Origin: Dysgonomonas sp. 25
GTDB lineage: Bacteria > Bacteroidota > Bacteroidia > Bacteroidales > Dysgonomonadaceae
Length of the DNA stretch: 64,000 nt
Assembly (NCBI RefSeq): GCF_010501075.1
Contig: NZ_QVMN01000010.1
Location: 22,316-86,315, forward strand
Reading direction: 5' to 3'
The notes below the pieces were generated by a model. It did not search any database. It had not been told where the DNA came from and saw only the letters and a list, made by a program, of their open reading frames with translations. Position numbers and translations under genes: made by a program. Position 1 is the stretch's first letter. Every line of letters starts with the position of its first letter. Below are positions 17,832-27,633 of this stretch, piece after piece.

Positions 17832-20800
17832 TTATTTGCCTGCCGAAGTATTCTCTACCTGCTTGTTTTCAGTTCTTCTTTCATTCCGGGAGCTTGCTTC
17901 GGCGTTCTGGGAGCGGCGGTTACGTCTGCGGCGCGGTAAGAAGAGGCGTTTCAGGGTAGCTGCTTCTTTCGTATAGACGATACCTATTCCTTGTGTCATG
18001 GGCGCTTGTTTATAGAAGCGGTCATTGGTACGGTTGAAGGCTCTCAGCGTCCAGTTCGTATTCAGTTGGTACTCGGCATCGAAGTCGCCGATGAAAGTGC
18101 CGTCGGCGGTTGCCGATTGGTTATAACCTACATTGGTGTGCAACTTCAATCGGTCGTTGAAAATGCGTGTCGAAACATCCACACTCATATCCATATCGTT
18201 GAATGTGCCGTCGCCCGATTCTATGTTGGTGCCGATTTCCCACTTATCGCCCAGCACATTGCCCAAAAGGGCATTCAGCCCGCTCGATAAGGTACTGGAT
18301 GCTACGCTTGTCCACATGCTGTTGCCTATGTTCCCTCCTCCCGACTGGGAATGGAAGGTATTCCCGATGACGAGGTAAGCAAATTGCGTTGCTTTCTGTT
18401 CGTCGGTGACGATGATGCTGCGCACTTTGTTCTTTACATCGTCGTTTGCATCGGGCAAATCGATGTCGTAAGTCACATCCATTTTGTTTATATCGCCGCT
18501 TATGCGGAGGATACAATCAACCTGCACCTTGGGTGAGGAATCTCCTGTCTCGAAGCTCGAATCCAATGTTTTCAGGTCGGCTTTCACCCGGCGATAGGCT
18601 GTTATGTTGAATTTTGTCTTCATTGGATCGCCGATAAAGTTTAGCTTACTTCCTTCGCGTATCCTGAATTCGAGTTTTTTCAGTCCTTGCAGGCTTATGC
18701 TCACATTCCCGTCGTTTATGGTGTAATCTCCGAATGTGGTCATATTGTCTTTTTGCATATCATAGTTGAAGGCGATTTTCCCGTTCCCGTTGACATGCAT
18801 GGCGTCGCCTGTGGCAGGGTCGATTACTACCCGCAATTCTATACTTGGTGTCAGGGTGATATTCGAAGTTATTAACAGCGGCAGGGCGCTTTCGTTGGGC
18901 GGCACGTTCAGCACGATTTCCTTGTCTATTTTTTCTTCGGGCACATTGATATATACGACACCTTTATATAGCTCGGCATCTGTGTTTTCGGGGACGAGGA
19001 TATTGATGTTCGATTTATTGTCGTTCCGTATATTCATATTCAGCCTGATGTTGTCTTCGTCTCCCGTTATGCGTACAGTCCCAGTGGCATATACTTTCCC
19101 GTAGAAAAGGCTGTCGGTGCGCGACTGGGTATTGAGGAACATCAGCTTCTCGATGCGTGTGTCGAGCGAATATTTCATATTGTTGAAATTGTGGTGTGTA
19201 ACCGTCGCATTGATGGTTGCTTTGTTGCCTTCGCTGTCGAATAGCTTGAGGTCGCTGAATCCGACTTTATCGGGGCTGATTTCTATCGTGTCCGAAATCG
19301 TATAAACCACATTGGTGTAATCGATGCCGAACGAGGTATTGTTGAACCCGATAAATCCCGATGTAATCGGTGCTTTTGTCGTGCCCTTTATGCCGATTCC
19401 GGCACTTAGCGAGCCGTTCAGTTTGTTGAGCGTCCCCGCCATAAAAGGCTCTATCCAACCGAGCGGGAAGCGGTCGAGGTTTACTTTCAAATCCAGCTCG
19501 CTGTCCTTATCATATATCATCCCGTCTATCAGTGCAAAGCGGGTTTGTCCTCTGTCCAATTTAGAGTTGATACGTATGCCGCCCAGCTCGTCGTTCATCG
19601 CGCAATAAGCATTCAGTGTGCCCAGTGTATCGCCGAAAATGATGATGTCTTCTATCTCTAAGTTTTCGGTATAAAACTCCATTTTATCGGTGATTTTCGT
19701 CAATTTGATTTCGCCGTCGATGGAGGCTTTGAAGTTGTTTACATTGAAGGTGGACAGGAAATCGCCTATCTGTGCCTCGTCGAACGAAAGCGTGAGCGTA
19801 TCCTGCGGCAGATTGGATATGTAGCCTCCTGCATGGAAATAGCGCTTGCGATTCATATCGATGCCGAAGTTCTCGACCAAGGTGCGGTCGCCTACATGCA
19901 CGATGCGGGCTGGACGCAGGTTCAGCTGCATCTTGTCGATGTCGATAGTCGACTGATAGACTTGCAGGAATGTCTGCAACTCATTTTTGTCCGTTAATCT
20001 GAACTGCGTCATACTCTCTATATCGCCTTTGATATTGAATGCGCTGTCGCCCGCATTATTGGTGCCCATCGCCATGTAGGAATGTACGGAGTTGTTGGCA
20101 CCGTTCAATTTGAGGGAGAAATCGTACAATCCATCGCTGAATTCGGGTGCAGCCGAAAGGGTGATATTGAATGTGGAATCGATGTTGAACATATCGAATT
20201 CACCGTTTTTTATCTCTGTATCGCCCGACCGCAGAAACGGAATAGACCCGAAAACGGCAATCTGACGATCGACTGTGCTGATACGCCCTTTCAGGTTGAA
20301 CGGTTCGATAACATCCACCGGGAGTTGGAAGATTCTGCCGATTTCTTCGGTGTTTTCGACATTCAGCGTGAAGAAGAAATTGTTCAGCCGTTTCCGCAAC
20401 GTATATCTCTCCGGGAAGACAGCCGAGAGGTAATCGTGCATCATATTCGATATTTCATACGGCAGGGTTGAGAAGGTATATTGCCCCACGATATTGGCCG
20501 ATAGCAACTTCGATTCCAGTGTGATTGATTTGTCCGTATCTGTTGACTGGTCTATTTCGAGCGTAATCAGTCCCGGCACGAAGTTGAAGGTAGAATCTTT
20601 CAGGCTGAGGCTGTCCAATGCAATCTTGGCCGACAGCTTGTCTATATCTGTTCCCTTTATGTCCCCGTTCAGGCGGAAAGACAGGCGGGGACGAAACCAA
20701 TAATCGTTCTGATAGAAGAACGGAACGTCCAATTCATCGACTTTCACGCCGATGTGCACATCCGCTATCTCTGTCTGCGTCATAGTTGCATTCAGTGCCA

Positions 20801-22355
20801 GTTTTCCTATCGGCAGGTCACCCGATAGCGTGACACCCATATCGTTGGCGTTGTAGTGCGCCGTCACAGGCATATCTTTCAGGTCGGCACCCTGATATTG
20901 CAGCAGGTCTATCGCTCCCTGCGCTTCGGCTGTCAGCGGCAATGTATTGCTTTGCTTTATGTTTGCATCCAGATGGAAAGACGCATGATTGAGTGTTGTA
21001 TCTGCCAGCAAGCTCCCCAAATCGAAATCCACAGTAGAGAGGTTGGCACTCAAATCGAAGTCGGTGAAGGTCGTATCTATCGCTCCCTGTGCTTTCAGCT
21101 TTAGTGTGCCTTGCCGGACGGAAGCGTTGGCGTCGAGGCTCAGATTGTTCAATTTTCCCGATAAATTGGCGGTTAAATTGACCGTCCCCATATCGGAAAG
21201 GATATCCGGCGCCACAAAGGTAGAATCGCCCAAGCGTGCCAGATAGGTTATTCCGGCAGGGGTGAGGGATAGCTTGCTGATTTCGGCTTTTACGTCCGAA
21301 TTGCCTAAGGCGCTATAGCTGCCTATATAGGCCGAACCGTCTAATATGACATTGTTGCCTAAAGCGAGGTAGATTGTTTTGGCGTCTACCTGCGGCAGCT
21401 TCCCTTTGACATCTATATGGGCTGTGAGCTTGTCTGTTATGTATTTTGCATTGGGGAGGAAGTATCGGACATCCGCCGGAGAAATTTCAATATCGTCGGT
21501 GAAAAGGGCAAATTCATCCGTGTCGAGATTGTATTCGGCATGGTTGACCTTGAGGTGCGAGTTGGCCAGTTCGAGCGTCAGGTTATCTGTCTTGAAAAGC
21601 GAACCTTCCGAAACGACATGCCCTTTGAGGGTGTTGATCGTTAGCCCCGATTGCTCGGATGCAGCCAAACTGTTCACACGGACATCCAAATCCTCGGTAT
21701 CGATAGAATAGAGATTGATATTGGCGTTGAAGCCCGAAAGAGCTATGTGCGAAGCATTGAATTCGTTCGGTGTCTGCGGTTCGGATAGGATGTCGTAGTG
21801 TAACCGCCCGCGATTGATATCGATTTCGCTGATGACGATTTGTATCGACGAGGCTGTTGTATCTTCCACCTGCGTGGTGTCGGATGAGGCAAATGCGTCG
21901 ATGAGGAACTGGAAGTTATAGTCCGAAATCGAATCTTTTGCATTCACCTTGATGACGAAATCGTCGAGGATTATATTGTCTATCAGCAATTCGTTGCTCA
22001 GCAACTTCCACGGGCTGAGGCGGGCATCTAAGAATTGGGCGTAAAGGAGTGTATCCTTGTCCAGATCCTCCACATATAGCCCTTCGATGGTTGCATGGTT
22101 AAACAGGCTGATGCGTACCTTGTCTATCCTGACTTCGGTGCCTGTCATGCTTTTCAGTTCGTCGGTGGCATAGCCGACCAGCTTGTTTTGGACGAAAGGG
22201 ATGGATAATAGGATATACAACACCACATTCAGCCCCACGATGACGAGGGCTGTTATCAGCGTAGCTTTCAGCAGCCGTGCCAGACAACCTTTTTTCGGCT
22301 TTGGCTTGGCGGCAGGCTCCTGCTGATTGGTTGTTGTATGTTCCTTATCTTCCAC
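17832..22355 (-). CDS. tamB: TamB-like translocation/assembly module protein
   Basis: 1507 residues. An N-terminal transmembrane anchor (about 27-50) follows a Lys-rich cytoplasmic tail. Then comes a very long repetitive beta region of the AsmA/TamB type, and a C-terminal DUF490 domain with motifs such as VIGNTF and NVLGDKWEIGTNIESGDG. TamB/YhdP-type proteins span the periplasm as a beta-taco groove and move lipids, or help assemble proteins, between the two membranes. No tamA-like gene is adjacent. It follows the Spx/ArsC-like gene by 12 bases on the same strand, so the two are probably one operon. Confidence 0.93.
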   Translation of the reverse strand: MEDKEHTTTNQQEPAAKPKPKKGCLARLLKATLITALVIVGLNVVLYILLSIPFVQNKLVGYATDELKSMTGTEVRIDKVRISLFNHATIEGLYVEDLDKDTLLYAQFLDARLSPWKLLSNELLIDNIILDDFVIKVNAKDSISDYNFQFLIDAFASSDTTQVEDTTASSIQIVISEIDINRGRLHYDILSEPQTPNEFNASHIALSGFNANINLYSIDTEDLDVRVNSLAASEQSGLTINTLKGHVVSEGSLFKTDNLTLELANSHLKVNHAEYNLDTDEFALFTDDIEISPADVRYFLPNAKYITDKLTAHIDVKGKLPQVDAKTIYLALGNNVILDGSAYIGSYSALGNSDVKAEISKLSLTPAGITYLARLGDSTFVAPDILSDMGTVNLTANLSGKLNNLSLDANASVRQGTLKLKAQGAIDTTFTDFDLSANLSTVDFDLGSLLADTTLNHASFHLDANIKQSNTLPLTAEAQGAIDLLQYQGADLKDMPVTAHYNANDMGVTLSGDLPIGKLALNATMTQTEIADVHIGVKVDELDVPFFYQNDYWFRPRLSFRLNGDIKGTDIDKLSAKIALDSLSLKDSTFNFVPGLITLEIDQSTDTDKSITLESKLLSANIVGQYTFSTLPYEISNMMHDYLSAVFPERYTLRKRLNNFFFTLNVENTEEIGRIFQLPVDVIEPFNLKGRISTVDRQIAVFGSIPFLRSGDTEIKNGEFDMFNIDSTFNITLSAAPEFSDGLYDFSLKLNGANNSVHSYMAMGTNNAGDSAFNIKGDIESMTQFRLTDKNELQTFLQVYQSTIDIDKMQLNLRPARIVHVGDRTLVENFGIDMNRKRYFHAGGYISNLPQDTLTLSFDEAQIGDFLSTFNVNNFKASIDGEIKLTKITDKMEFYTENLEIEDIIIFGDTLGTLNAYCAMNDELGGIRINSKLDRGQTRFALIDGMIYDKDSELDLKVNLDRFPLGWIEPFMAGTLNKLNGSLSAGIGIKGTTKAPITSGFIGFNNTSFGIDYTNVVYTISDTIEISPDKVGFSDLKLFDSEGNKATINATVTHHNFNNMKYSLDTRIEKLMFLNTQSRTDSLFYGKVYATGTVRITGDEDNIRLNMNIRNDNKSNINILVPENTDAELYKGVVYINVPEEKIDKEIVLNVPPNESALPLLITSNITLTPSIELRVVIDPATGDAMHVNGNGKIAFNYDMQKDNMTTFGDYTINDGNVSISLQGLKKLEFRIREGSKLNFIGDPMKTKFNITAYRRVKADLKTLDSSFETGDSSPKVQVDCILRISGDINKMDVTYDIDLPDANDDVKNKVRSIIVTDEQKATQFAYLVIGNTFHSQSGGGNIGNSMWTSVASSTLSSGLNALLGNVLGDKWEIGTNIESGDGTFNDMDMSVDVSTRIFNDRLKLHTNVGYNQSATADGTFIGDFDAEYQLNTNWTLRAFNRTNDRFYKQAPMTQGIGIVYTKEAATLKRLFLPRRRRNRRSQNAEASSRNERRTENKQVENTSAGK

Positions 22356-22367
22356 CTATCCGAGGGC

Positions 22368-22727
22368 TTATTTCAATTTTTCGCTCCACAATTGCTCGTC
22401 GAATCCTACCAGCACAAAAGCCGGAGTGACGATGATAGGGCGTTTTACGACCATCCCGTTCGAAGCGAGTATTTTTATCAGTTCTTTTTCCGATGCTGTT
22501 TTCACCTTTTCTTTCAGGTTTTGCTCCTTGTATATCAGCCCCGACGTGTTGAAGAATTTACTGATCGGCAACTCACTCTTCGGAATCCATTCGGATAATT
22601 CTTTTTCGGTGGGGTTGTCGATGCTTATATCGCGGCTTTCCACGTCGATGCTGTTTTCTTTCAGCCATTTAGCCGCTTTTCGGCATGTGCCGCACTTCGG
22701 GTATTGAATGAAAAGAATTTCTGACAT
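22368..22727 (-). CDS. Spx/ArsC family thioredoxin-fold protein
   Basis: 119 residues with a CGTC motif at 13-16 in the segment IQYPKCGTCRKAAKWL, and the ArsC-family end VVKRPIIV. It belongs to the Spx/MgsR/YffB group of arsenate-reductase-like proteins. In Firmicutes Spx binds RNA polymerase, and other members are reductases of unknown substrate. With no ars genes around, arsenate reduction should not be assumed. A -7-like TATTTTTG (22762-22769, minus strand) lies 35 bases upstream. The next gene, tamB, starts 12 bases downstream. Confidence 0.88.
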   Translation of the reverse strand: MSEILFIQYPKCGTCRKAAKWLKENSIDVESRDISIDNPTEKELSEWIPKSELPISKFFNTSGLIYKEQNLKEKVKTASEKELIKILASNGMVVKRPIIVTPAFVLVGFDEQLWSEKLK

Positions 22728-23128
22728 GTCGATTGATTTTTAACAATTCTGTATTGATTAACAAAAATACATAAAAGTACTTATACCATTAACGTAATAA
22801 AACTGATTAAGGTTCAAAGATTCTTAAAATTCACTTTTCTTTTCACTCTAAGCGATCTCTGTATGATAGCACTCTGCAATTTCTCACAAGCAGCCAACGG
22901 CATAAAAAATCGCGAAAAAGGGTGTGTTCGTCGCTGAAATAGGGCGTTTGGTCTATTATTCCTCCCAATGCCGGAAATGGAACTTATTTTTGTGAGTAAC
23001 TCGCGAATGGTGAAAATGTCGGAATATCACATACAACATGCTTATTTCTGGCAAACAGTGTATAGATTTGTTCTATCCCGCTTACCATTTTATATATGCG
23101 CTCTATCACGTTAATTAATTTATATCGT
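22728..23128. other. Divergent intergenic region
   Basis: A 400-base gap between the divergently transcribed Spx/ArsC-like and FISUMP genes. It holds candidate -7 boxes on both strands: TATTTTTG at 22762-22769 (minus), and TATTTTTG 22985-22992 and TAGATTTG 23063-23070 (plus). None has a convincing -33 partner. I see no copy of the hairpin-rich block that precedes the other FISUMP genes. Confidence 0.5.
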
Positions 23129-24340
23129 ATGAAAAAAATCCTGACACAGGCTATCATTATATTAGCCTTACTTATTACAGTAACCTCCACCCTGCGCGCG
23201 CAGGTAACTATCGGATCGGGCGAAGCGCCCAATGCCGGGGCACTATTGGATCTGAAGGAAGCAACAAATGGTACATCAAAGAAAGGATTGGGGCTTCCAC
23301 GGGTAGAACTGACCAATCTGAAACCTACGACACCTGCCGGGCTGGCGCAATCCATCGGCAATGCCTCGGGCAGCTACAATCTAAACGAGCATATCGGGAT
23401 GATAGTCTATAATACCAAAGAGGTTGCCTTCAACAATATTACTTGCAAAATGGAAGGAGCAGGCCCTATTGGCTTATACGTTTGGGATGGTGGACAATGG
23501 CAACTATTGGGCAAAAAAGGAGGAGCAGGCACTGATGTACGGACAATAACCGACGATGGCACACAGGTAACAATTAGCTACAATGGTGAGACTACCAGCT
23601 ACCACTACAGCGCATTCGGCGATGCGGGTTATTGGATGACCGAAAATTTGGCTACTCAATACTTGCCCGATGGTACGCAGCTACCCAAGCATACGGCAAA
23701 TAGCTATACCGAGCCTCAATTTCGTATTCCTGCCAATCAGTCCAGTGTACAAGGTAAACAAGGACTACTCTACAATTGGCCTGCTGTGATGAATAAGAAT
23801 ATTTGTACTGCCAATATTGACCAAGGACAGATAGCAGGGGCTACACCCGGAGCAAACGAAGTAGAAACTCTCAGCGGCACTATTCAGGGTATTTGCCCTA
23901 TAGGCTGGCACGTTCCATCGGATAGAGAATGGAATGATCTGGAACGGGAAATCACTACTAAGATGAACCAATATACTCAAACCCCACTACCGGCTCTAAG
24001 TTGGACTGCCGAATGGGAAACCTTTGCAAACTATCGTGGTGCCACGATTGACGGTCATGGCAAGGCTATGAAGGCTAAAGACTCAGTTCTCAACGGTTAC
24101 AACTCTAACGGTGATAGCAAGACGGCACATGACGGCGGCTTCGACGTGCTCATAGTTGGTTACGCTTACAATGGCTCAGCCTCTTATTTTGGTAACTCCG
24201 CGGGTTTTTGGTCGGCGAGTAGTGGCGGTACTAACGTTGCGTGGCGCCGACACCTCATCAGTTCTTCTACTACCACACAAGTACACAGAGGCGCAGTCAA
24301 TCGCTACTACCTGTTTTCTGTTCGTTGCAAGAAAGACTGA
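23129..24340 (+). CDS. FISUMP-domain secreted protein 1
   Basis: 403 residues from the ATG at 23129; the earlier ATG at 23096 would precede the signal peptide with 11 extra residues. Signal peptide 1-23 (MKKILTQAIIILALLITV...). Residues 25-110 form a module (VTIGSGEAPNAGALLDL ... VYNTKE ... LYVWDGGQWQLLG) shared with the two FISUMP proteins at 40138 and 52368. The FISUMP (Fib_succ_major) domain runs from GYWMTENLAT (about 170) through GICPIGWHVPSDREW to the end (FSVRCKKD). The stretch between GFWSASS and YLFSVRC near the C-terminus is the part that differs most between paralogues. Probably a surface or adhesin-type protein; the ligand is unknown. Confidence 0.85.
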   Translation: MKKILTQAIIILALLITVTSTLRAQVTIGSGEAPNAGALLDLKEATNGTSKKGLGLPRVELTNLKPTTPAGLAQSIGNASGSYNLNEHIGMIVYNTKEVAFNNITCKMEGAGPIGLYVWDGGQWQLLGKKGGAGTDVRTITDDGTQVTISYNGETTSYHYSAFGDAGYWMTENLATQYLPDGTQLPKHTANSYTEPQFRIPANQSSVQGKQGLLYNWPAVMNKNICTANIDQGQIAGATPGANEVETLSGTIQGICPIGWHVPSDREWNDLEREITTKMNQYTQTPLPALSWTAEWETFANYRGATIDGHGKAMKAKDSVLNGYNSNGDSKTAHDGGFDVLIVGYAYNGSASYFGNSAGFWSASSGGTNVAWRRHLISSSTTTQVHRGAVNRYYLFSVRCKKD

Positions 24341-24432
24341 TGTGCTTCGCACAGTTACTTCGCCCTTCGGGCAGTTACAAGTTACAAGAAACTTTATCTA
24401 TACAAAGAAAGAGTTGGCAAGTAGAAGAGAAA

Positions 24433-24516
24433 CCCACCTCCCCCTACCCCCTCCACAAGAGGGGGTAATAAAATAAAACAATAGCCTCCCCTTGTTGGGG
24501 GAGGTTGGAGGGGGTG
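24433..24516. repeat. R2 G/C-rich inverted element
   Basis: Two arms, one C-rich (CCACCTCCCCCTACCCC...) and one G-rich (...GGAGGTTGGAGGGGGTG), each with its own small hairpin (CCCCCTC/GAGGGGG and CCTCCCC/GGGGGAGG), separated by TAATAAAATAAAACAA. It directly precedes R1 copy b. Found in the same place after the FISUMP genes at 41363 and 51000. Confidence 0.8.
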
Positions 24517-24614
24517 AAAAAACACTGTATCGCGTCAAATATGTCAAGAGTGTCAAGTTTTAACTAAATTTCGGTTGATAATCAGTGATGTAGGTTTTTG
24601 CAGAACTTGACAAC
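24517..24614 (-). repeat. R1 dispersed element, copy b
   Basis: Reverse complement of the R1 sequence (AAAAAACACTGTATCGCGTC ... AACTTGACAA), 177 bases after the FISUMP 1 stop. The distal end differs from the other copies after the AACTTGACA box. The remaining gap to the next gene shows nothing else. Bases 24350-24415 (TTACTTCGCCCTTCGGGCAG region) recur beside copy e. Confidence 0.8.
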
Positions 24615-24712
24615 TGTTTTGTTCGTGATGCAAATTCTAAATAGAACTTAAAAAATTGCAGCCTTTAACCGGTCGGAACAATATTAATTGTAGATTTGTT
24701 AAATATGCAGTT

Positions 24713-25612
24713 ATGATACAGTTCAAAGATATTACACTCGCCGACAAAAAGGCGATAGATTGTTGCCTCACGGGCAACCCATACAGGGCTTGCGATTTCT
24801 CTTTCACCAATTTGTATGCGTGGAAAGCGTGCTTCAAGACGATGTTTACCATCGAGCGCGAAACGCTTTTTCTCCGTTCGCAGGACATCAACGGGCAATA
24901 TTATTATATGATGCCCATCGGGAAGATGCCCCTCAAAGAGGCATTCGCGTTGATAAGGGAAGATGCCCGCCAGAATGGTATTCCCTTTGTGATGAAAGCT
25001 ATATCCGAGCGGATGTGGATACGCATAGAGGCGGAGATGCCCGGTGAGTTCAGGTATACGCACGACCGCGACAACGACGAGTATATCTACCTGTCGGAGC
25101 GGCTTATCAACCTGAGTGGCAAAAAGTTGCAGAGTAAGCGCAACCATATCAACCGTTTCAAAGCGGATAACCCCGATTGGGAATACTTTCCGCTGACCTC
25201 GCAATCCGATTATCAGGAGTGTGTGGATATGCTCGACGATTGGGAAGATGCGCATAATGATGGCGACAAGGCGCTGCGTTGCGATTATATAGCCACCAAA
25301 TTGATGCTCGACAATTTTGAGTACCTCGGGCTTCGCGGAGGCGGCATCCGGGTGAACGGCAAGCTGGTTGCTTTCACCATTGGCGAACCGCTGACCGAGG
25401 ATTCGTTTGTCGTACATGTCGAGAAGGCTTATGCCGAAATCAACGGGGCTTATACTATCATCAACCAGGAGTTTGTCCGCAACGAGGCGTCGCACTTCAC
25501 CTACATCAACCGCGAAGAAGATATGGGACTGGAGAACCTGCGCAAAGCTAAGATGTCTTACATACCCGATATTCTTTTGCAAGAAGCTATTGTAGTACCT
25601 GTGAATCCATGA
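24713..25612 (+). CDS. DUF2156 (phosphatidylglycerol lysyltransferase-like) protein
   Basis: 299 residues from the ATG at 24713, which lies 15 bases after a -7-like TAGATTTG (24691-24698). It resembles the soluble LPG_synthase C-terminal (DUF2156) domain: a tandem GNAT-like fold with the segments YRACDFSFTNLYAWK near 24-38 and KKLQSKRNHINRF near 138-150. It has no membrane part, so it is not a full MprF enzyme. A cytoplasmic aminoacyl-tRNA-dependent or other acyl transfer is possible. It overlaps the next gene by 4 bases (ATGA), so the two are translated together; both have GNAT-type folds. Confidence 0.85.
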   Translation: MIQFKDITLADKKAIDCCLTGNPYRACDFSFTNLYAWKACFKTMFTIERETLFLRSQDINGQYYYMMPIGKMPLKEAFALIREDARQNGIPFVMKAISERMWIRIEAEMPGEFRYTHDRDNDEYIYLSERLINLSGKKLQSKRNHINRFKADNPDWEYFPLTSQSDYQECVDMLDDWEDAHNDGDKALRCDYIATKLMLDNFEYLGLRGGGIRVNGKLVAFTIGEPLTEDSFVVHVEKAYAEINGAYTIINQEFVRNEASHFTYINREEDMGLENLRKAKMSYIPDILLQEAIVVPVNP

Positions 25613-26379
25613 TACGCTTTGCCGACGAACATACGATAGCCGATGTGCGCCACCTGTGGAAAACATGCTTTGGCGACACGGATGAATTTCTGGACATTGT
25701 TTTCGGAGAGCAGTATAAGTATGAGCATACCCTGCTCTACTTCGACGGAGGCGAGCCGGTAGCCGCATTGCACATGTTTCCTTACACCCTTTCATTTCAT
25801 GGTGCGGATGTGCCGTTTTACTATCTGGGCGGACTTGGCACTATGCCCGAATACAGGGGGAGGGGATATATGGGGCAACTGATACATCGCTCGTTCGAGG
25901 TGATGCGCGAGCGCGCCATACCGCTTTCGATACTTGTGCCTGCCGAAGAAAGCCTGATGGCTTATTACAACCGCTTCGGGTTCGAGCAGGTATTCGAAAA
26001 GAGCGATACGCCTTTGCCCTCCATCAAGGAACTAATAGACAGAAATGAAACCTCAGAAAAGGCTTATCAGGAATTCGATAAGGTATTTAACTGGCAGGAT
26101 GTGACTGTTCAAAAGACTTTCGATAACTTTCTCGCCATTGTCCGCGATGCCGAAACAGATGGATTCCCCGATAAGTTCAACCTGAACGGAATGGCCAAAA
26201 TCATCGATGCCCCCTATCTGAAAGACCTATATAGGCAATCAACCGGCTTGGCTATCCACGAAGACAGAGACGAACGGCTGTTGTGCCGCCTCTTGTTCGG
26301 CTATAAAATAGATAAGCTGCCCAAGCAGTATCACCTGTTTCCGCAGCAAAGGCCTGTTATTAACCTGATGTTGGAATAG
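25609..26379 (+). CDS. GNAT family N-acetyltransferase
   Basis: 256 residues. The acetyl-CoA motif is seen as GTMPEYRGRGYMGQLI near 76-91, followed by a typical beta-bulge region and FYYLGGLG just before it. The C-terminal 110 residues are an extension without clear motif. The start overlaps the stop of the DUF2156 gene. Substrate cannot be predicted. The stop lies 1 base from the stop of the convergent metallo-hydrolase gene. Confidence 0.9.
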   Translation: MIRFADEHTIADVRHLWKTCFGDTDEFLDIVFGEQYKYEHTLLYFDGGEPVAALHMFPYTLSFHGADVPFYYLGGLGTMPEYRGRGYMGQLIHRSFEVMRERAIPLSILVPAEESLMAYYNRFGFEQVFEKSDTPLPSIKELIDRNETSEKAYQEFDKVFNWQDVTVQKTFDNFLAIVRDAETDGFPDKFNLNGMAKIIDAPYLKDLYRQSTGLAIHEDRDERLLCRLLFGYKIDKLPKQYHLFPQQRPVINLMLE

Positions 26380-26380
26380 T

Positions 26381-27202
26381 TTAGAATTCTCTCAATCCCG
26401 AAGCTTTGTGCCTGTTGAGTGTTTCGAGCCTTACGTCCGACGGTTTTACTCCTATCTTCAGCAAGCTGTCTACCACCGTGTTATACGCTAATTCGGGATG
26501 GTTGTTTTCTTGGCTGAGGTGGCATAACCAGATGTTTTTCATTCCTTTATGATAGATTTCGGCAATAAACTGGGCCGACAGGTGGTTGCTGATATGCCCC
26601 ATCCCGGATGAAATGCGCTCTTTCAGATAATACGGATAAGGCCCGTTGCGCAACATCGTCTCATCATAATTGGATTCGATAACCAAATGGTTGGCTCGTC
26701 CGGCATAGCGGCGGATAGTGTCCGTGAAGCGTCCGATATCCGTCAGCAGGACAAAGGTTTGCCCGTTGGTCTCGATGTGGTAGCCCAGATTCTCGATGCT
26801 GTCGTGCGGCACTTCGAAGGCCGTAATCTTGAGGTCTTTGATAAAAAAGGGTTCTTCCTTCCGGATGATATGTTTGCTGTTGAGGCTCTCTATCTGTAGA
26901 TAGCGGCTGCGTACGATTCCCGCATGCACACTCTCGGTGGTGTAGATAGGGATATTGTATTTGTTGCTGAGGCAACCGGCCGTTTTGATGTGGTCGGCAT
27001 GGTCGTGCGTGACAAGGACACCCAGAATGCGCTCGAACGAAACACCATATTCGCGCAGTGTCTTCCGGATGGTGCGTATGCCTATCCCGGCATCTATCAG
27101 GACGCCGTATTCCTTTGTGCCGAGGTAATAGCAGTTGCCGCTGCTACCGCTTCCGAGGCTAAAGAACCGGAATTGTGGTTGCGAGAATAAGTCGAGTTGC
27201 AT
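26381..27202 (-). CDS. MBL-fold metallo-hydrolase (WalJ/YycJ-like)
   Basis: 273 residues of the metallo-beta-lactamase fold. The zinc motif THDHADH is at 65-71, with GSGSSGNCYYL near 17-27, the family hallmark at the N-terminus, and a later TDIGR and SHL region (GMGHISNHLSAQF). WalJ-type enzymes are cytoplasmic and may act on DNA or nucleotides; the substrate is not settled. It is followed upstream on the same strand, after 22 bases, by phnA. Confidence 0.9.
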   Translation of the reverse strand: MQLDLFSQPQFRFFSLGSGSSGNCYYLGTKEYGVLIDAGIGIRTIRKTLREYGVSFERILGVLVTHDHADHIKTAGCLSNKYNIPIYTTESVHAGIVRSRYLQIESLNSKHIIRKEEPFFIKDLKITAFEVPHDSIENLGYHIETNGQTFVLLTDIGRFTDTIRRYAGRANHLVIESNYDETMLRNGPYPYYLKERISSGMGHISNHLSAQFIAEIYHKGMKNIWLCHLSQENNHPELAYNTVVDSLLKIGVKPSDVRLETLNRHKASGLREF

Positions 27203-27224
27203 TGTGTTTGTCGGGATGCTTTTC

Positions 27225-27554
27225 CTACTTCTTGAGGAAGCATGTTTTCAGTACGATGCTCGAGCCTTCGATTTTGCAGTCTACCTCGGTAGGATCGTCG
27301 GTCAGACGGATGCTTCTTACCTTCGTTCCGCGTTTGATAACCATCGACGAACCTTTTACTTTCAGGTCTTTGATGACTGTCACCGCATCGCCGTCCTGTA
27401 GTTCGGCGCCGTTGCTGTCGCGCGGAGTATTATCTTCGGTTTGCACATCAGCCTCTCCGCTCCATTCGTGGAAACAGTCGGGACATACATAATTTGTTCC
27501 GTCAAAGTAAGTGTTAGCCATGCTGCAAGCAGGACAATCTGGAAATTCTGCCAT
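27225..27554 (-). CDS. PhnA/YjdM family zinc-ribbon protein
   Basis: 109 residues from the ATG at 27554; the longer frame from 27608 would begin upstream of the promoter found at 27578. A zinc ribbon with CPAC (7-10) and CPDC (24-27) is followed by the conserved PhnA C-terminal domain (DGDAVTVIKDLKVKGSS, KRGTKVRSIRL). Once named alkylphosphonate utilisation protein, its true role is unknown, and no phn genes are present here. Confidence 0.92.
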   Translation of the reverse strand: MAEFPDCPACSMANTYFDGTNYVCPDCFHEWSGEADVQTEDNTPRDSNGAELQDGDAVTVIKDLKVKGSSMVIKRGTKVRSIRLTDDPTEVDCKIEGSSIVLKTCFLKK

Positions 27555-27577
27555 GTTGTTGTTATTTGATTGAGCGA

Positions 27578-27609
27578 CAAAGATAACAAAAGATAGGAGG
27601 CTATCCAAA
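27578..27609 (-). promoter_or_regulatory. Promoter of phnA
   Basis: On the minus strand TTTG (27609-27606), a 20-base spacer, then TATCTTTG (27585-27578): an exact Bacteroidales promoter. It lies 24 bases before the chosen phnA ATG and decides that start. Confidence 0.8.
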
Positions 27610-27633
27610 TCTTCCCCTCCGAATGGCGTTGGA

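Noticed and set aside
24665..25795. 376-codon frame on the minus strand
   Set aside because: Antisense to the DUF2156 and GNAT genes, which have clear family motifs; the translation looks like a shadow.
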